A stretch of DNA of 64,000 nt from Solibacillus ferritrahens. GTDB lineage: Bacteria; Bacillota; Bacilli; Bacillales_A; Planococcaceae. The translations under genes and the position numbers were made by a program. The first letter of the stretch is position 1. Every line of letters begins with the position of its first letter. The stretch covers positions 3,333 through 67,332 of the forward strand of contig NZ_JAXCLE010000017.1 of the NCBI RefSeq assembly GCF_037027585.1, written 5' to 3'. Shown piece after piece: positions 23,941 through 32,528 of this stretch. Under the pieces are notes generated by a model. It saw nothing but the letters and a program-made list of their open reading frames with translations. It did no database searches and was not told the DNA's origin.

Positions 23941-26151
23941 TTGCGCAAAATTATGCCAAATCGTCAGCAAAATCCGAAGGCAAAGCAACGGTCAAGTTTA
24001 ACGTTTCGAATGAACATCCTTTTCTTTTCCATATTTGTTCTGTTCTCTGTACTAATTTTTCGTCTAGGGTATTTACAAATTGTTAAAGGTGAGGATTATG
24101 TGCGTGAATTAGAACGTACTGAGGAAGTACGTGTTAATACAAGCGTACCGCGTGGGAGGATTTTTGACCGTTATGGTCGCATATTGGTTGATAATCAGCC
24201 TGAAAATGCAATTACTTATACAAAAATGCAAACGACAAAATCTGCTGAAATGCTTGAAATAGCAGAAAAGCTTGCACATTTGATCGAGCAGCCTACTGAT
24301 AAAGTAACATATCGAGATAAATTAGACTTTTGGATTTTACGTAACCAAGAAGATGCATTAGCAAAAGTATCACAAGAGGAAATGACGAAGTTCAGAAACG
24401 AAAATGAAGAGCTGGAGACAAAAGAAATCAACCAAGAATTCGATCGTCGAATACGTGAACGAATTACAGATAAAGAGCTTGAGCAACTTACTGAGTTCGA
24501 TTTAGAAGTTCTAGCGATTTATCGTGAAATGATGACAGGGTATAATTTATCTCCACAAATTATTAAAGGGGAAAGTGTTACACCTGAAGAATTTGCACGG
24601 GTTTCTGAACAATTGGCTGATTTACCTGGTGTGAATACAACAACGGATTGGAAGCGTGTCCGCCAATCACCTTTAGCCATTTTAGGACGTACAACCGTAC
24701 CAAGTAAAGGTGTTCCGAAATCAAAACTAAACTTTTATTTAGCAAGGGATTATTCCCGAAATGATCGTGTAGGCGAGAGTTATTTTGAAGCCCAATATGA
24801 GGAAATTCTACAAGGTGAAAAGTCAGTTGTAAAAAATATTACGAACAAAAAAGGTCAAGTAGTTGAAACGGTGACGACTTTTGATGGTTTGCCAGGGAAG
24901 GATTTAGTAACTACATTAGATGTAGAACTTCAGCAAAAAGCAGATGAAATTTTAGAGCGTCAGCTACTGGATTTAAAATCGAAAAATGGGTCGGAATTAT
25001 TAGATCGTGCCTTTTTAGTGGCAATGAGTCCAAAAACAGGTGAACTATTATCTGTTGTAGGCAAAAAAATAGAAAAAGATAAAGAGACAGGCAAACCTTA
25101 TATTGTCGATTATTCATATGGTACATTTACAACTGCCTATGAAGCAGGGTCAACAGTAAAGGCAGCAACTGTATTAATGGGCTATAACGAAGGAGTTATA
25201 AAACCAGGAACAAGAATGCTCGATTCTCCAATGCGTATCGGGAATATTACATTAAATACACTATTTAATAAGCATGGTAGTGTCATATTAGATGATTTAA
25301 CAGCATTAGAACGGTCTTCCAATGTTTATATGTTCAAAATTGCCATGGGTATTGGCGGTCGAACGTATTCACCTGGTATGCGCTTTAGTCTAGCTCCAGG
25401 AACGCTGCAAACGATTCGTAATGAGTATGCACAATTCGGTTTAGGCGTGCCAACAGGTCTTGACTTGCCAGGAGAAACAGTTGGTTATCAGGCAGAGCCG
25501 GATACAGATGTAAAATTGCTGAACTTAGCTATTGGACAGTTTGATACTTATACAACGATGCAGTTGGCGCAATATATTTCTACAATTGCAAATGGCGGGT
25601 ACCGTATTCAACCACGAATGCTGAAAGAAATTCGTAACCCTTCAAAAGATGGGAAATATTTAGGCCAAGTGGTTGAAGAAGTTTCACCAACGATTTTAAA
25701 CAAAATTGAAAATAGTGAAGCAGAAATTGCTCATGTTCAAGAAGGTTTGCGTCGGGTATACTTTGGAGTAAATGGCTCAGCTAAACGTCAGTTTGAAACA
25801 GCTGATTATACAGGAGCGGGTAAAACAGGTACAGCAGAGGTTGTTTATTATGGTCCACAACGAGATAAATGGAAAACAAATACGATTAATATCGTACACG
25901 TTGGCTATGCACCATTTGAAAATCCTGAAATTGCCTATGCCATCATTTATCCATGGGCAACTACAATCTTCAATAATAATTACTTGCCACATGCAAATTT
26001 AACAGCACGTGAATTAGTTGATTCCTATTTTGAGTTAAAAAACAAATATGCAGAAGAGGGTCTATCTACTAGTAAAGTAGAAAAATCAATTATTAAGCAT
26101 TCAGATGAAAAACTGGATGAAGATGAAGAAGTAGAAACAGTAAATGAATAA
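23941..26151 (+). CDS. pbpA: Class B penicillin-binding protein (PBP2/PbpA-like transpeptidase)
   Basis: The 736-residue peptidoglycan transpeptidase has a short cytosolic N-terminus, one membrane anchor (about 24-44), a dimerisation domain beginning with R-G-R-I-F-D-R-Y-G-R, and a transpeptidase domain. Active-site motifs are S-T-V-K (Ser404), S-S-N (459-461) and K-T-G-T (628-630). Class B PBPs cross-link wall peptides outside the membrane; the position between sodA and pstS matches pbpA of Bacillus, an elongation PBP. The start is TTG after AGAGGGGAG. The C-terminal acidic tail (rich in Glu and Asp) is unusual but short. A terminator follows directly. Confidence 0.95.
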   Translation: MRKIMPNRQQNPKAKQRSSLTFRMNILFFSIFVLFSVLIFRLGYLQIVKGEDYVRELERTEEVRVNTSVPRGRIFDRYGRILVDNQPENAITYTKMQTTKSAEMLEIAEKLAHLIEQPTDKVTYRDKLDFWILRNQEDALAKVSQEEMTKFRNENEELETKEINQEFDRRIRERITDKELEQLTEFDLEVLAIYREMMTGYNLSPQIIKGESVTPEEFARVSEQLADLPGVNTTTDWKRVRQSPLAILGRTTVPSKGVPKSKLNFYLARDYSRNDRVGESYFEAQYEEILQGEKSVVKNITNKKGQVVETVTTFDGLPGKDLVTTLDVELQQKADEILERQLLDLKSKNGSELLDRAFLVAMSPKTGELLSVVGKKIEKDKETGKPYIVDYSYGTFTTAYEAGSTVKAATVLMGYNEGVIKPGTRMLDSPMRIGNITLNTLFNKHGSVILDDLTALERSSNVYMFKIAMGIGGRTYSPGMRFSLAPGTLQTIRNEYAQFGLGVPTGLDLPGETVGYQAEPDTDVKLLNLAIGQFDTYTTMQLAQYISTIANGGYRIQPRMLKEIRNPSKDGKYLGQVVEEVSPTILNKIENSEAEIAHVQEGLRRVYFGVNGSAKRQFETADYTGAGKTGTAEVVYYGPQRDKWKTNTINIVHVGYAPFENPEIAYAIIYPWATTIFNNNYLPHANLTARELVDSYFELKNKYAEEGLSTSKVEKSIIKHSDEKLDEDEEVETVNE

Positions 26152-26158
26152 AAAAGTT

Positions 26159-26186
26159 CCCGTAGTTTCATACTACGGGATTTTTT
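26159..26186 (+). terminator. Terminator of pbpA
   Basis: The perfect stem CCCGTAGT against ACTACGGG with a five-base loop is followed by A and six T. Confidence 0.88.
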
Positions 26187-26202
26187 AAAGGAGAAATATA
26201 AA

Positions 26203-26616
26203 ATGAAGAAAAAGATTTTGCACACAGTCGTCATTGTTGGTGCCTTAAGCAATGCAGTGATTTTAGCCATTATGGACATGCCACCTTGGTTAATCATTTT
26301 AATGTCAGTAATCTACGTCGTTATTTTTGAAGGACTTCTTCTATTATTAGAACCAAGACTAGTACGCGCAGAAAGAGAACGTAATGTAAAAGCATACCCT
26401 TATTTAAGGGAGCTGGTGGATGCAAAAAAAGCTACTGTCACGTTGCGAGATGGCACAGTTCTTTACAATGTAACATTTGAAGGGTATGCGAATCCGAAAG
26501 ACGCAAAAACAATTTTATTACATGTACATACTGTAAAGACAAAAAAGGATAAATCTACATTTACGGAACATCCTGTTAAACTAATTAACATAAAGAGTGT
26601 AAAAAAAGTTCAATAA
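26203..26616 (+). CDS. Small two-helix membrane protein, unknown
   Basis: The 137-residue protein starts with two membrane helices (about 6-24 and 29-50) separated by a short P-P-W turn, followed by an 85-residue cytosolic domain rich in lysine and beta strands. I do not recognise the family. AAAGGAG sits before the ATG, inside the 17 bases after the pbpA terminator, so read-through from pbpA is possible. A strong terminator follows before the Pho-box region. No partner can be inferred. Confidence 0.78.
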   Translation: MKKKILHTVVIVGALSNAVILAIMDMPPWLIILMSVIYVVIFEGLLLLLEPRLVRAERERNVKAYPYLRELVDAKKATVTLRDGTVLYNVTFEGYANPKDAKTILLHVHTVKTKKDKSTFTEHPVKLINIKSVKKVQ

Positions 26617-26626
26617 TAAGAAAATG

Positions 26627-26663
26627 AGACAATTTGCAGAAAATAATGCAAATTGTCTTTTTT
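26627..26663 (+). terminator. Rho-independent terminator upstream of pstS
   Basis: A perfect twelve-base-pair stem (AGACAATTTGCA against TGCAAATTGTCT) with an eight-base loop is followed by a T-run. It insulates pstS from upstream transcription. Confidence 0.88.
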
Positions 26664-26664
26664 A

Positions 26665-26728
26665 TTTACAAAGCTTTACGGTCAATTAACGAATGGAATA
26701 TATTTGCTCAACAAATTTTCATTATAGT
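26665..26728 (+). promoter_or_regulatory. Pho-box-like repeats and -10 element upstream of pstS
   Basis: Three direct repeats TTTACA (26665), TTTACG (26675) and TTAACG (26686) are spaced 10 and 11 bases apart, as in PhoP-binding Pho boxes of Bacillus (TTHACA every 11 bases). A TATAGT element lies at 26723. With pstS 48 bases downstream this fits phosphate-starvation control by PhoPR. Assigned by eye. Confidence 0.55.
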
Positions 26729-26775
26729 TGGAATTGTAAGAAAAAACATTTTTAAAACAAGCGGAGGAATTACAA

Positions 26776-27741
26776 ATGAAAAAGTGGCAGTACTTAACAT
26801 CAACAGCTTTACTTAGTTCAGCAATTCTTTTAGGAGCATGTGGCGGGGAAAAAGATGAATCTTCTACATCAGCAGAAACGCAAACAGAACAGGCTGAGTC
26901 AGGAAGTGCACAAATATCAGGTAATGTAGTAGGCGATGGCTCGTCAACAGTAGCTCCAATTACAGAAGCGTTAGTTGAAGAATACGCAGCAGTACAAAAA
27001 GATGTACGTGTAGCAGTTGGTGTATCCGGTACAGGCGGCGGATTCGAAAAATTCATTAATGGAGAAACGGACTTCTCTAACGCTTCCCGTCCAATTAAAG
27101 ATTCGGAAGTGGAAGAGCTTAAAAATGCGGGTGTTGAATACACGGAATTTGAATTGGCTTACGATGGTTTATCGGTCGTAGTACACCCGGAAAATACATG
27201 GGCAAAAGATTTAACGGTTGATCAATTAAAGCAAATTTGGGTTGAGGACGGAACTACAAAAAAATGGTCTGATATCGATTCATCTTGGCCGGCAGAAGAA
27301 ATTGTTTTCTATTCACCGGGCTCCGATTCAGGAACTTATGATTACTTTGATGAAGTTATTTTAGATGGGGAAGACATTGTAAAATCTGCAACATTATCTG
27401 AAGATGACAATGTATTGGTCCAAGGCGTAACAGCAGATAAAAATGCGATCGGTTACTTCGGTTATGCATATTACCTGGAAAACAAGGATAAATTGCAAGT
27501 TGTTACTGTGAATGGTGTCGAACCTACGAATGACACAATTGAAACTGGTGACTATTCTCCATTGTCCCGTCCACTGTTCATTTACGTGAAAAACAGTGCG
27601 ATAAAAGATAATGAAGCAACTTATGATTTCATTAAGTTTACTTTAGAGAATGCCGGAGAAATGGCGGAAGTTGTTGGCTATGTAAGTTTACCGTCCGAAA
27701 AGTATGATGAGAGTTTAGAAGTATTGGAAGGCTTAAAATAA
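26776..27741 (+). CDS. pstS: Phosphate ABC transporter substrate-binding lipoprotein PstS
   Basis: The 321-residue lipoprotein has the lipobox L-G-A-C (about Cys21) followed by a Ser/Glu-rich linker and a PBP-like phosphate-binding domain. Phosphate-contacting segments are visible: G-D-G-S-S-T-V-A-P, S-G-T-G-G-G-F near 86-92, D-F-S-N-A-S-R-P and the second-lobe S-P-G-S-D-S-G-T. It captures inorganic phosphate outside the membrane for PstC/PstA/PstB. A Pho-box-like repeat lies upstream and an attenuator hairpin downstream. Confidence 0.96.
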   Translation: MKKWQYLTSTALLSSAILLGACGGEKDESSTSAETQTEQAESGSAQISGNVVGDGSSTVAPITEALVEEYAAVQKDVRVAVGVSGTGGGFEKFINGETDFSNASRPIKDSEVEELKNAGVEYTEFELAYDGLSVVVHPENTWAKDLTVDQLKQIWVEDGTTKKWSDIDSSWPAEEIVFYSPGSDSGTYDYFDEVILDGEDIVKSATLSEDDNVLVQGVTADKNAIGYFGYAYYLENKDKLQVVTVNGVEPTNDTIETGDYSPLSRPLFIYVKNSAIKDNEATYDFIKFTLENAGEMAEVVGYVSLPSEKYDESLEVLEGLK

Positions 27742-27756
27742 GAGAAGTGAGAAATA

Positions 27757-27790
27757 GTGTGGGGTGGCTCTCATGCCCCTCACGTTTTTT
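27757..27790 (+). terminator. Intra-operon attenuator between pstS and pstC
   Basis: A GC-rich imperfect hairpin (GTG-GGG against CCCC-TCAC) is followed by six T. It probably reduces read-through so that PstS is made in excess over the membrane subunits. Confidence 0.65.
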
Positions 27791-27843
27791 GATGAAAATA
27801 AACAGTAAAATGTATCATTGAATTTTGGAAGGAGTTTTCGCTC

Positions 27844-28788
27844 ATGGCTCTTAAACAACAGGAGCAAGCAAGTGTCCAACAATTAATCGAGCGTTCGCGC
27901 AATCGCAAAGGAAAGAAAGTAATTGAAAAGTTAGTGCCGATAGGGTTATTTCTGGCAGCGACGATTTCGGTTCTTACAACGTTTGGGATTGTATTTACAT
28001 TAATTTTTGAAACGATAGAGTTTTTCACGCGTGTGTCGATTATGGACTATTTATTTGGTACAGAGTGGCTACCATTCTCGGGAAAAGAGCCGTTGTATGG
28101 AATCTTGCCGTTAATAATAGGGACTTTTAAAATTACATTTATCGCTGTTTTAGTAGCAATTCCATTTGGTTTAGGTGCAGCAATTTATTTAAGTGAATAT
28201 GCTTCAGAGCGTGTACGAAAAATCATTAAACCTATTTTGGAGGTGCTTGCAGGCGTTCCGACAATTGTTTACGGTTTCTTTGCTTTAACGTTTATTACGC
28301 CAATTTTGCAAGCACTTATTCCGAACCTTAAAATTTTCAATGCAATCAGTCCAGGCATTGTAGTGGGCATTATGATTCTACCAATGATTACGTCAATGTC
28401 AGAAGATGCGATGAGCTCGGTACCCCGTTCAATTCGTGAAGGAGCGTTAGGTTTAGGTGCAACAAAGTTCGAGGTAGCAATTAAAATTGTATTGCCTGCA
28501 GCATTATCCGGTATTATCGCTTCCATTGTACTGGGTATTTCCCGCGCAATAGGAGAAACAATGATTGTTTCCTTAGCAGGCGGATCTACACCAAAATTCG
28601 ACTTTGGGTTTACAGATTCCATTCAAACTATGACAGCCTATATTGTTCAAGTAACTACAGGTGATGCAGGTTACGGAACGACAATTTACTACTCGATCTA
28701 TGCAGTAGGATTCACATTATTTATATTTACATTGATGATGAATCTACTTGCATCCTACATTTCAAAACGCTTCAGAGAGGAGTATTAA
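27844..28788 (+). CDS. pstC: Phosphate ABC transporter permease PstC
   Basis: The 314-residue membrane protein has about six helices in the PstC arrangement. A charged cytosolic N-terminus precedes the first helix (about 38-60), a periplasm-side loop carries F-G-T-E-W-L-P, and the ABC docking loop reads R-E-G-A-L-G-L-G-A-T-K-F-E. Together with PstA it forms the phosphate channel. The gene is preceded by AAGGAG and ends one base before the pstA start codon, so translation is coupled. Confidence 0.95.
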   Translation: MALKQQEQASVQQLIERSRNRKGKKVIEKLVPIGLFLAATISVLTTFGIVFTLIFETIEFFTRVSIMDYLFGTEWLPFSGKEPLYGILPLIIGTFKITFIAVLVAIPFGLGAAIYLSEYASERVRKIIKPILEVLAGVPTIVYGFFALTFITPILQALIPNLKIFNAISPGIVVGIMILPMITSMSEDAMSSVPRSIREGALGLGATKFEVAIKIVLPAALSGIIASIVLGISRAIGETMIVSLAGGSTPKFDFGFTDSIQTMTAYIVQVTTGDAGYGTTIYYSIYAVGFTLFIFTLMMNLLASYISKRFREEY

Positions 28789-28789
28789 A

Positions 28790-29668
28790 ATGCGCTATAT
28801 ACAGGAAGACCTAGTCATGAAGCGAATGAATAAACGTCTCATTTCAAATAAAGTGTGGAAGTTCATTTTTTTTATTGCCACAAGCTTTGCTCTTGTGTCA
28901 TTAGGGATGCTGCTGTATCGGATTATATCGCAAGGAATAGGCTTTTTGGATTGGGAGTTCATTACAAACTTTGCTTCTCGAATCCCTGAAAATGCAGGAA
29001 TTAAAGCCGCTTTAATCGGTTCACTCTGGCTAATGAGTGTTGTGGCACCTGTATCAATTATTTTAGGCGTGAGTACAGCCATTTACTTGGAAGAATATGC
29101 GAAGCAAAATAAACTAAATGATTTTATACGAATGAATATTTCCAATTTAGCGGGTGTCCCTTCCATTGTATTCGGTTTACTTGGATTGACAATTTTCGTA
29201 CGATTGTTTGGTTTTGAAAAAAGTATTTTAGCGGCTGGGTTGACGATGAGTTTATTAATACTGCCGGTTATTATTGTAGCGGCTCAAGAAGCGATCCGAG
29301 CAGTACCGAACGAGCAGCGGGAAGCTTCATTTGGAATGGGAGCGACAAAGTGGCAAACTATTGTCCGTGTTATAATTCCAGCGGCGATTCCTGGTATTTT
29401 GACAGGTAGTATTTTGGCATTATCCCGTGCAATTGGGGAAACGGCCCCATTAGTCGTAATTGGAATCCCAGTAATTTTACAATTTTTGCCGACTGGCTAC
29501 CTGGATACTTTTACGGCATTGCCGATGCAAATTTTTGACTGGGCAAAGCGTCCACAGGAAGCATTTCAATATGTTGCATCAGCAGGCATTATCGTATTGA
29601 TGGTTGTGCTATTGACGATGAACTCGATAGCAATCTTTATTCGAAATAAGTTCCAAAAACGTTACTAG
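28790..29668 (+). CDS. pstA: Phosphate ABC transporter permease PstA
   Basis: The second phosphate permease has 292 residues and about six helices, with the docking loop R-E-A-S-F-G-M-G-A-T-K-W-Q and the family motif G-V-P-S-I-V-F-G-L. The frame remains open upstream into pstC, but the ATG at 28790 has GAGAGGAG at proper spacing. Another ATG with the sequence M-K-R-M-N-K, nine codons later, is a less likely start. It pairs with PstC. Confidence 0.95.
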   Translation: MRYIQEDLVMKRMNKRLISNKVWKFIFFIATSFALVSLGMLLYRIISQGIGFLDWEFITNFASRIPENAGIKAALIGSLWLMSVVAPVSIILGVSTAIYLEEYAKQNKLNDFIRMNISNLAGVPSIVFGLLGLTIFVRLFGFEKSILAAGLTMSLLILPVIIVAAQEAIRAVPNEQREASFGMGATKWQTIVRVIIPAAIPGILTGSILALSRAIGETAPLVVIGIPVILQFLPTGYLDTFTALPMQIFDWAKRPQEAFQYVASAGIIVLMVVLLTMNSIAIFIRNKFQKRY

Positions 29669-29680
29669 GAGTGAAATGGA

Positions 29681-30496
29681 ATGGTACAAATTTTAACTGA
29701 ATTTAATGGAACGAGGCATGCTGTGCATGAAATTAATAGTAAATCCATTGTTATGCAATCAAATAATTTTAACTTATGGTACGGGAGTAACCATGCTTTA
29801 AAAGATATTAATTTAAATATGCAGGAGAATGAAGTGACAGCCATTATCGGTCCTTCAGGCTGTGGGAAATCTACGTATATCAAAGCTTTAAATCGCATGG
29901 TGGAACTTGTACCTATCGTACGTACAGCGGGTGAAATTAGTTATAGAGGACGTAATATTTTTGCAAATGGTTATGAGGTGGAAGAACTACGAACAAAAGT
30001 CGGCATGGTTTTCCAAAAGCCAAACCCATTTCCAAAATCGATTTATGATAACATCGCTTACGGTCCGCGGATCCACGGTATTAAAAACAAGAAAATTTTA
30101 GATGAAATTGTGGAAAAGTCATTACGGGGGGCAGCCATCTGGGATGAAGTGAAAGACCGTTTAAACGAAAATGCATATGGTTTATCGGGTGGTCAACAGC
30201 AGCGTATTTGTATCGCGCGGTGTTTAGCAATTGAACCTGATGTAATTTTAATGGATGAACCGACGTCAGCGCTTGATCCAATTTCGACTTTGAAAGTAGA
30301 GGAACTTGTGCAGGAAATGAAAGAACAATATTCGATTGTAATTGTCACACATAATATGCAACAAGCTGCTCGTATTTCGGATAAAACTGCATTCTTCCTA
30401 AATGGAGAAGTGATTGAATTTGATCAAACAGATACGATTTTCTCGACGCCGTCAGATCAGCGTACAGAAGATTATATATCAGGTCGATTTGGATAG
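29681..30496 (+). CDS. pstB: Phosphate ABC transporter ATPase PstB
   Basis: This 271-residue ABC ATPase has Walker A G-P-S-G-C-G-K-S-T, the Q-loop F-Q-K-P-N-P-F-P-K-S characteristic of PstB, the signature L-S-G-G-Q-Q-Q-R, Walker B V-I-L-M-D-E-P and the H-loop in V-T-H-N. It drives phosphate import and, by family knowledge, works with PhoU in signalling. Only one pstB is present, whereas Bacillus subtilis has two. The N-terminus is extended by about 20 residues relative to the shortest family members. Confidence 0.96.
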   Translation: MVQILTEFNGTRHAVHEINSKSIVMQSNNFNLWYGSNHALKDINLNMQENEVTAIIGPSGCGKSTYIKALNRMVELVPIVRTAGEISYRGRNIFANGYEVEELRTKVGMVFQKPNPFPKSIYDNIAYGPRIHGIKNKKILDEIVEKSLRGAAIWDEVKDRLNENAYGLSGGQQQRICIARCLAIEPDVILMDEPTSALDPISTLKVEELVQEMKEQYSIVIVTHNMQQAARISDKTAFFLNGEVIEFDQTDTIFSTPSDQRTEDYISGRFG

Positions 30497-30514
30497 GGAA
30501 GGGGTTTTGTGAAT

Positions 30515-31168
30515 ATGATTCGGGAGCGATTTGAACATGATTTAATTGCGGTACAACAAGATTTAATGGAAATTTGTGATTTAAGTATAGATTCGTTGCA
30601 AACTGCATTTAAAGCGTTTGTTAACAAAGATATTGATTTAGCTCTTCAGGTAATAAAGACGGATTTAAAAATTAATCGGTTGGAAGAAACAATTAATGAC
30701 CGTGTTATTTTACTTATAGCAAAGCAACAGCCTGTTGCTACGGATTTACGAAGATTAATCGTAGTAATTAAAGCAGCTACCGATATGGAACGCATAGGAG
30801 ATCATGCGGTAAATATTGCAAAGGAAACAATTCGAATCGGAAAAGAACCATTTGTATCGAGTATTGAGCCAATTGAGGAAATGTTCCATAAATCGATATT
30901 AATGTTACGTCAAATTGTCGAGGCATTTTTGGAAGAAAATACGACAAAAGCAAAAGAAATTGCACAGCTTGATGACGAGGTTGATGAGTTGACCGGCAAT
31001 ACAATCAGTAATTTAATGAAATTAACGGTTTCCAATGAGCAGGTGTCACAAATAACGAGCTTATCTTATGTATGCCGTTGCATCGAACGCTCAGCAGACC
31101 ACGCGACAAATATTGCAGAGCATTTATTCTATCTCTTAAAAGGCAAGCACTATGAATTGAATAACTAA
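30515..31168 (+). CDS. phoU: Phosphate-specific transport regulator PhoU
   Basis: The all-helical protein of about 217 residues is made of two PhoU repeats, each a three-helix bundle. The metal-contacting E-x-x-x-D pattern is visible in D-M-E-R-I-G-D-H-A and again in C-I-E-R-S-A-D-H-A. PhoU restrains the phosphate-starvation response by linking the Pst transporter to the sensor kinase. I use the ATG at 30515 (M-I-R-E-R-F), although GTG two codons upstream is equally open and nearer the GGGAAGGGG site. It is the last gene of the pst operon. Bacillus subtilis lacks phoU at this place. Confidence 0.94.
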   Translation: MIRERFEHDLIAVQQDLMEICDLSIDSLQTAFKAFVNKDIDLALQVIKTDLKINRLEETINDRVILLIAKQQPVATDLRRLIVVIKAATDMERIGDHAVNIAKETIRIGKEPFVSSIEPIEEMFHKSILMLRQIVEAFLEENTTKAKEIAQLDDEVDELTGNTISNLMKLTVSNEQVSQITSLSYVCRCIERSADHATNIAEHLFYLLKGKHYELNN

Positions 31169-31173
31169 TTTTT

Positions 31174-31210
31174 AAAGTATAGGGGGGTGACTTCTTATAC
31201 TTTTCTTTTT
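31174..31210 (+). terminator. Probable terminator of the pst-phoU operon
   Basis: The short stem AAAGTATA against TATACTTT has a fourteen-base loop and is followed by a T-rich stretch. It is weaker than other terminators in the window. Confidence 0.5.
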
Positions 31211-31347
31211 ATGCAGAAAATAGTCAGGAATAGAGTTTTATCCTGCAATTCATAGCTAAATAATTCATGTATTACTTGGATACATGTTACAATAAAGGTA
31301 ATACGATAAGCGTCTGTTATGCTTATAAATTCAAAGGAGTCTGAAAC

Positions 31348-31776
31348 ATGTTAAAAACAATTGTATTTGATCAGTTAAAACTAGCAATGAAAAATAAGGA
31401 CACATTGGCTAAAGGTGTCTTAACACTTGTAAAATCTGCATTGGATTCAGCCGAAAAAGAAAAAGGCTCTGAATTAACACCGCTAGAGGAAACGGCAATC
31501 ATTAACCGTGAGATTAAACAGACGAATCAGTCACTGGACGGGGCAAAGCAAGCGGACCGTGCAGACTTAATCGAAAAAGAAGAAGCAAAATTAGTGATCT
31601 TAAAAAGCTTCTTACCAAAACAGCTAACTGAAGAAGAGATTGTCGCAGAACTTCAGGCAGCCGGTATTGTAACTGGCATGAATATGGGGGATGCAATGAA
31701 AATTGCAAAGCCATTATTGGACGGCAAAGCAGATGGCGCAACAATTTCAAAAGTTGTAAAATCACTGATTTCTTAA
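31348..31776 (+). CDS. yqeY: GatB/YqeY-domain protein
   Basis: The 142-residue helical protein matches YqeY. The N-terminal helix M-K-N-K-D, a middle Q-x-x-R-x-D-L-I-x-K-E-E motif (here Q-A-D-R-A-D-L-I-E-K-E-E) and Y/F-L-P-K-Q-L-T-E-E-E are all present, with a C-terminal domain like the tail of the GatB amidotransferase subunit. The role is unproven; binding to tRNA is suspected from the GatB relation. It is a single gene with AAAGGAG upstream. In Bacillus it usually follows rpsU, which is not seen here. Confidence 0.9.
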   Translation: MLKTIVFDQLKLAMKNKDTLAKGVLTLVKSALDSAEKEKGSELTPLEETAIINREIKQTNQSLDGAKQADRADLIEKEEAKLVILKSFLPKQLTEEEIVAELQAAGIVTGMNMGDAMKIAKPLLDGKADGATISKVVKSLIS

Positions 31777-31791
31777 TTTGAATTATATGTT

Positions 31792-31826
31792 GGAGTGTCT
31801 AAAGTTTTATTTTAGGCGCTCCTTTT
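31792..31826 (+). terminator. Terminator of yqeY
   Basis: A twelve-base-pair stem with two G-T pairs (GGAGTGTCTAAA against TTTAGGCGCTCC) has a seven-base loop and is followed by four T. Confidence 0.85.
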
Positions 31827-31892
31827 CGCTATGTTTTTATATTTCCATCCCTTACAATATAAAAAAGGGAAACTGATAGGGGGAAAATCATT

Positions 31893-32456
31893 TTGAATTT
31901 ACATGATCAAATACAATTATACGTACCTTTTAATGAACAGGAAGAAACAGATAAGGATATTATGTTGCGTGCAATGGTAACTTTATCGGATGTACTTACA
32001 CGAAATAATGAAGTGCTGCACTTTACTGCTTCAGCCTTTGTATTTAATCCTGCCCGTACACATGTTTTAATGGTTTACCATAATATTTACAACTCATGGG
32101 GGTGGACTGGCGGTCATGCAGATGGGGACCCGAATCTATTTAATGTAGCAAAAAAGGAACTTATGGAAGAAGCAGGACTTACAGAAGTAAAGCCTATTCA
32201 AAAAGAAATGATTTCCCTAGATATATTACCGGTTATCGGACATATGAAAAATGGGAAATATGTCGCTGCGCATTTGCATTTTAATGCAACATATGTGTTT
32301 GAAGTTGCGGATGACGCATCTCTTAAATCAAAACCAGATGAAAATAGCGCGGTAGGATGGATTGCCATCGATGAAGTAGCTCAAAAATGTTCGGAGCAGC
32401 ATATGATACCGATTTATGAAAAGATAATTGAAAAAGTTAAAAAAATAGAAGGTTAA
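31893..32456 (+). CDS. Nudix hydrolase family protein
   Basis: A Nudix domain with the core A-x-x-K-E-L-M-E-E-A-G-L is present, which keeps the metal-binding R/K-E-x-x-E-E pattern. The first glutamate of the classic box is replaced, since the segment reads G-G-H-A-D-G-D-P-N-L-F. This G-G-H-A-D-G-D variant occurs in a subfamily of bacterial Nudix proteins, so the protein is probably active. The substrate is unknown; nucleoside diphosphate derivatives are usual. The start is TTG after a GGGGG stretch. It is monocistronic with a strong terminator. Confidence 0.88.
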   Translation: MNLHDQIQLYVPFNEQEETDKDIMLRAMVTLSDVLTRNNEVLHFTASAFVFNPARTHVLMVYHNIYNSWGWTGGHADGDPNLFNVAKKELMEEAGLTEVKPIQKEMISLDILPVIGHMKNGKYVAAHLHFNATYVFEVADDASLKSKPDENSAVGWIAIDEVAQKCSEQHMIPIYEKIIEKVKKIEG

Positions 32457-32465
32457 ATGCAAATA

Positions 32466-32502
32466 GATGTGTTGATTGTTCATACAATCAGCACATCTTT
32501 TT
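32466..32502 (+). terminator. Terminator of the Nudix gene
   Basis: A fourteen-base-pair stem (GATGTGTTGATTGT against ACAATCAGCACATC, one G-T pair) has a four-base loop and is followed by five T. Confidence 0.88.
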
Positions 32503-32528
32503 CTATACCGTGCCATTGTATGACGGTT

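Noticed and set aside
26682..27143. 153-codon ORF antisense to pstS
   Set aside because: It overlaps the signal peptide and first lobe of PstS, has no ribosome site and would run over the Pho-box region; shadow frame.
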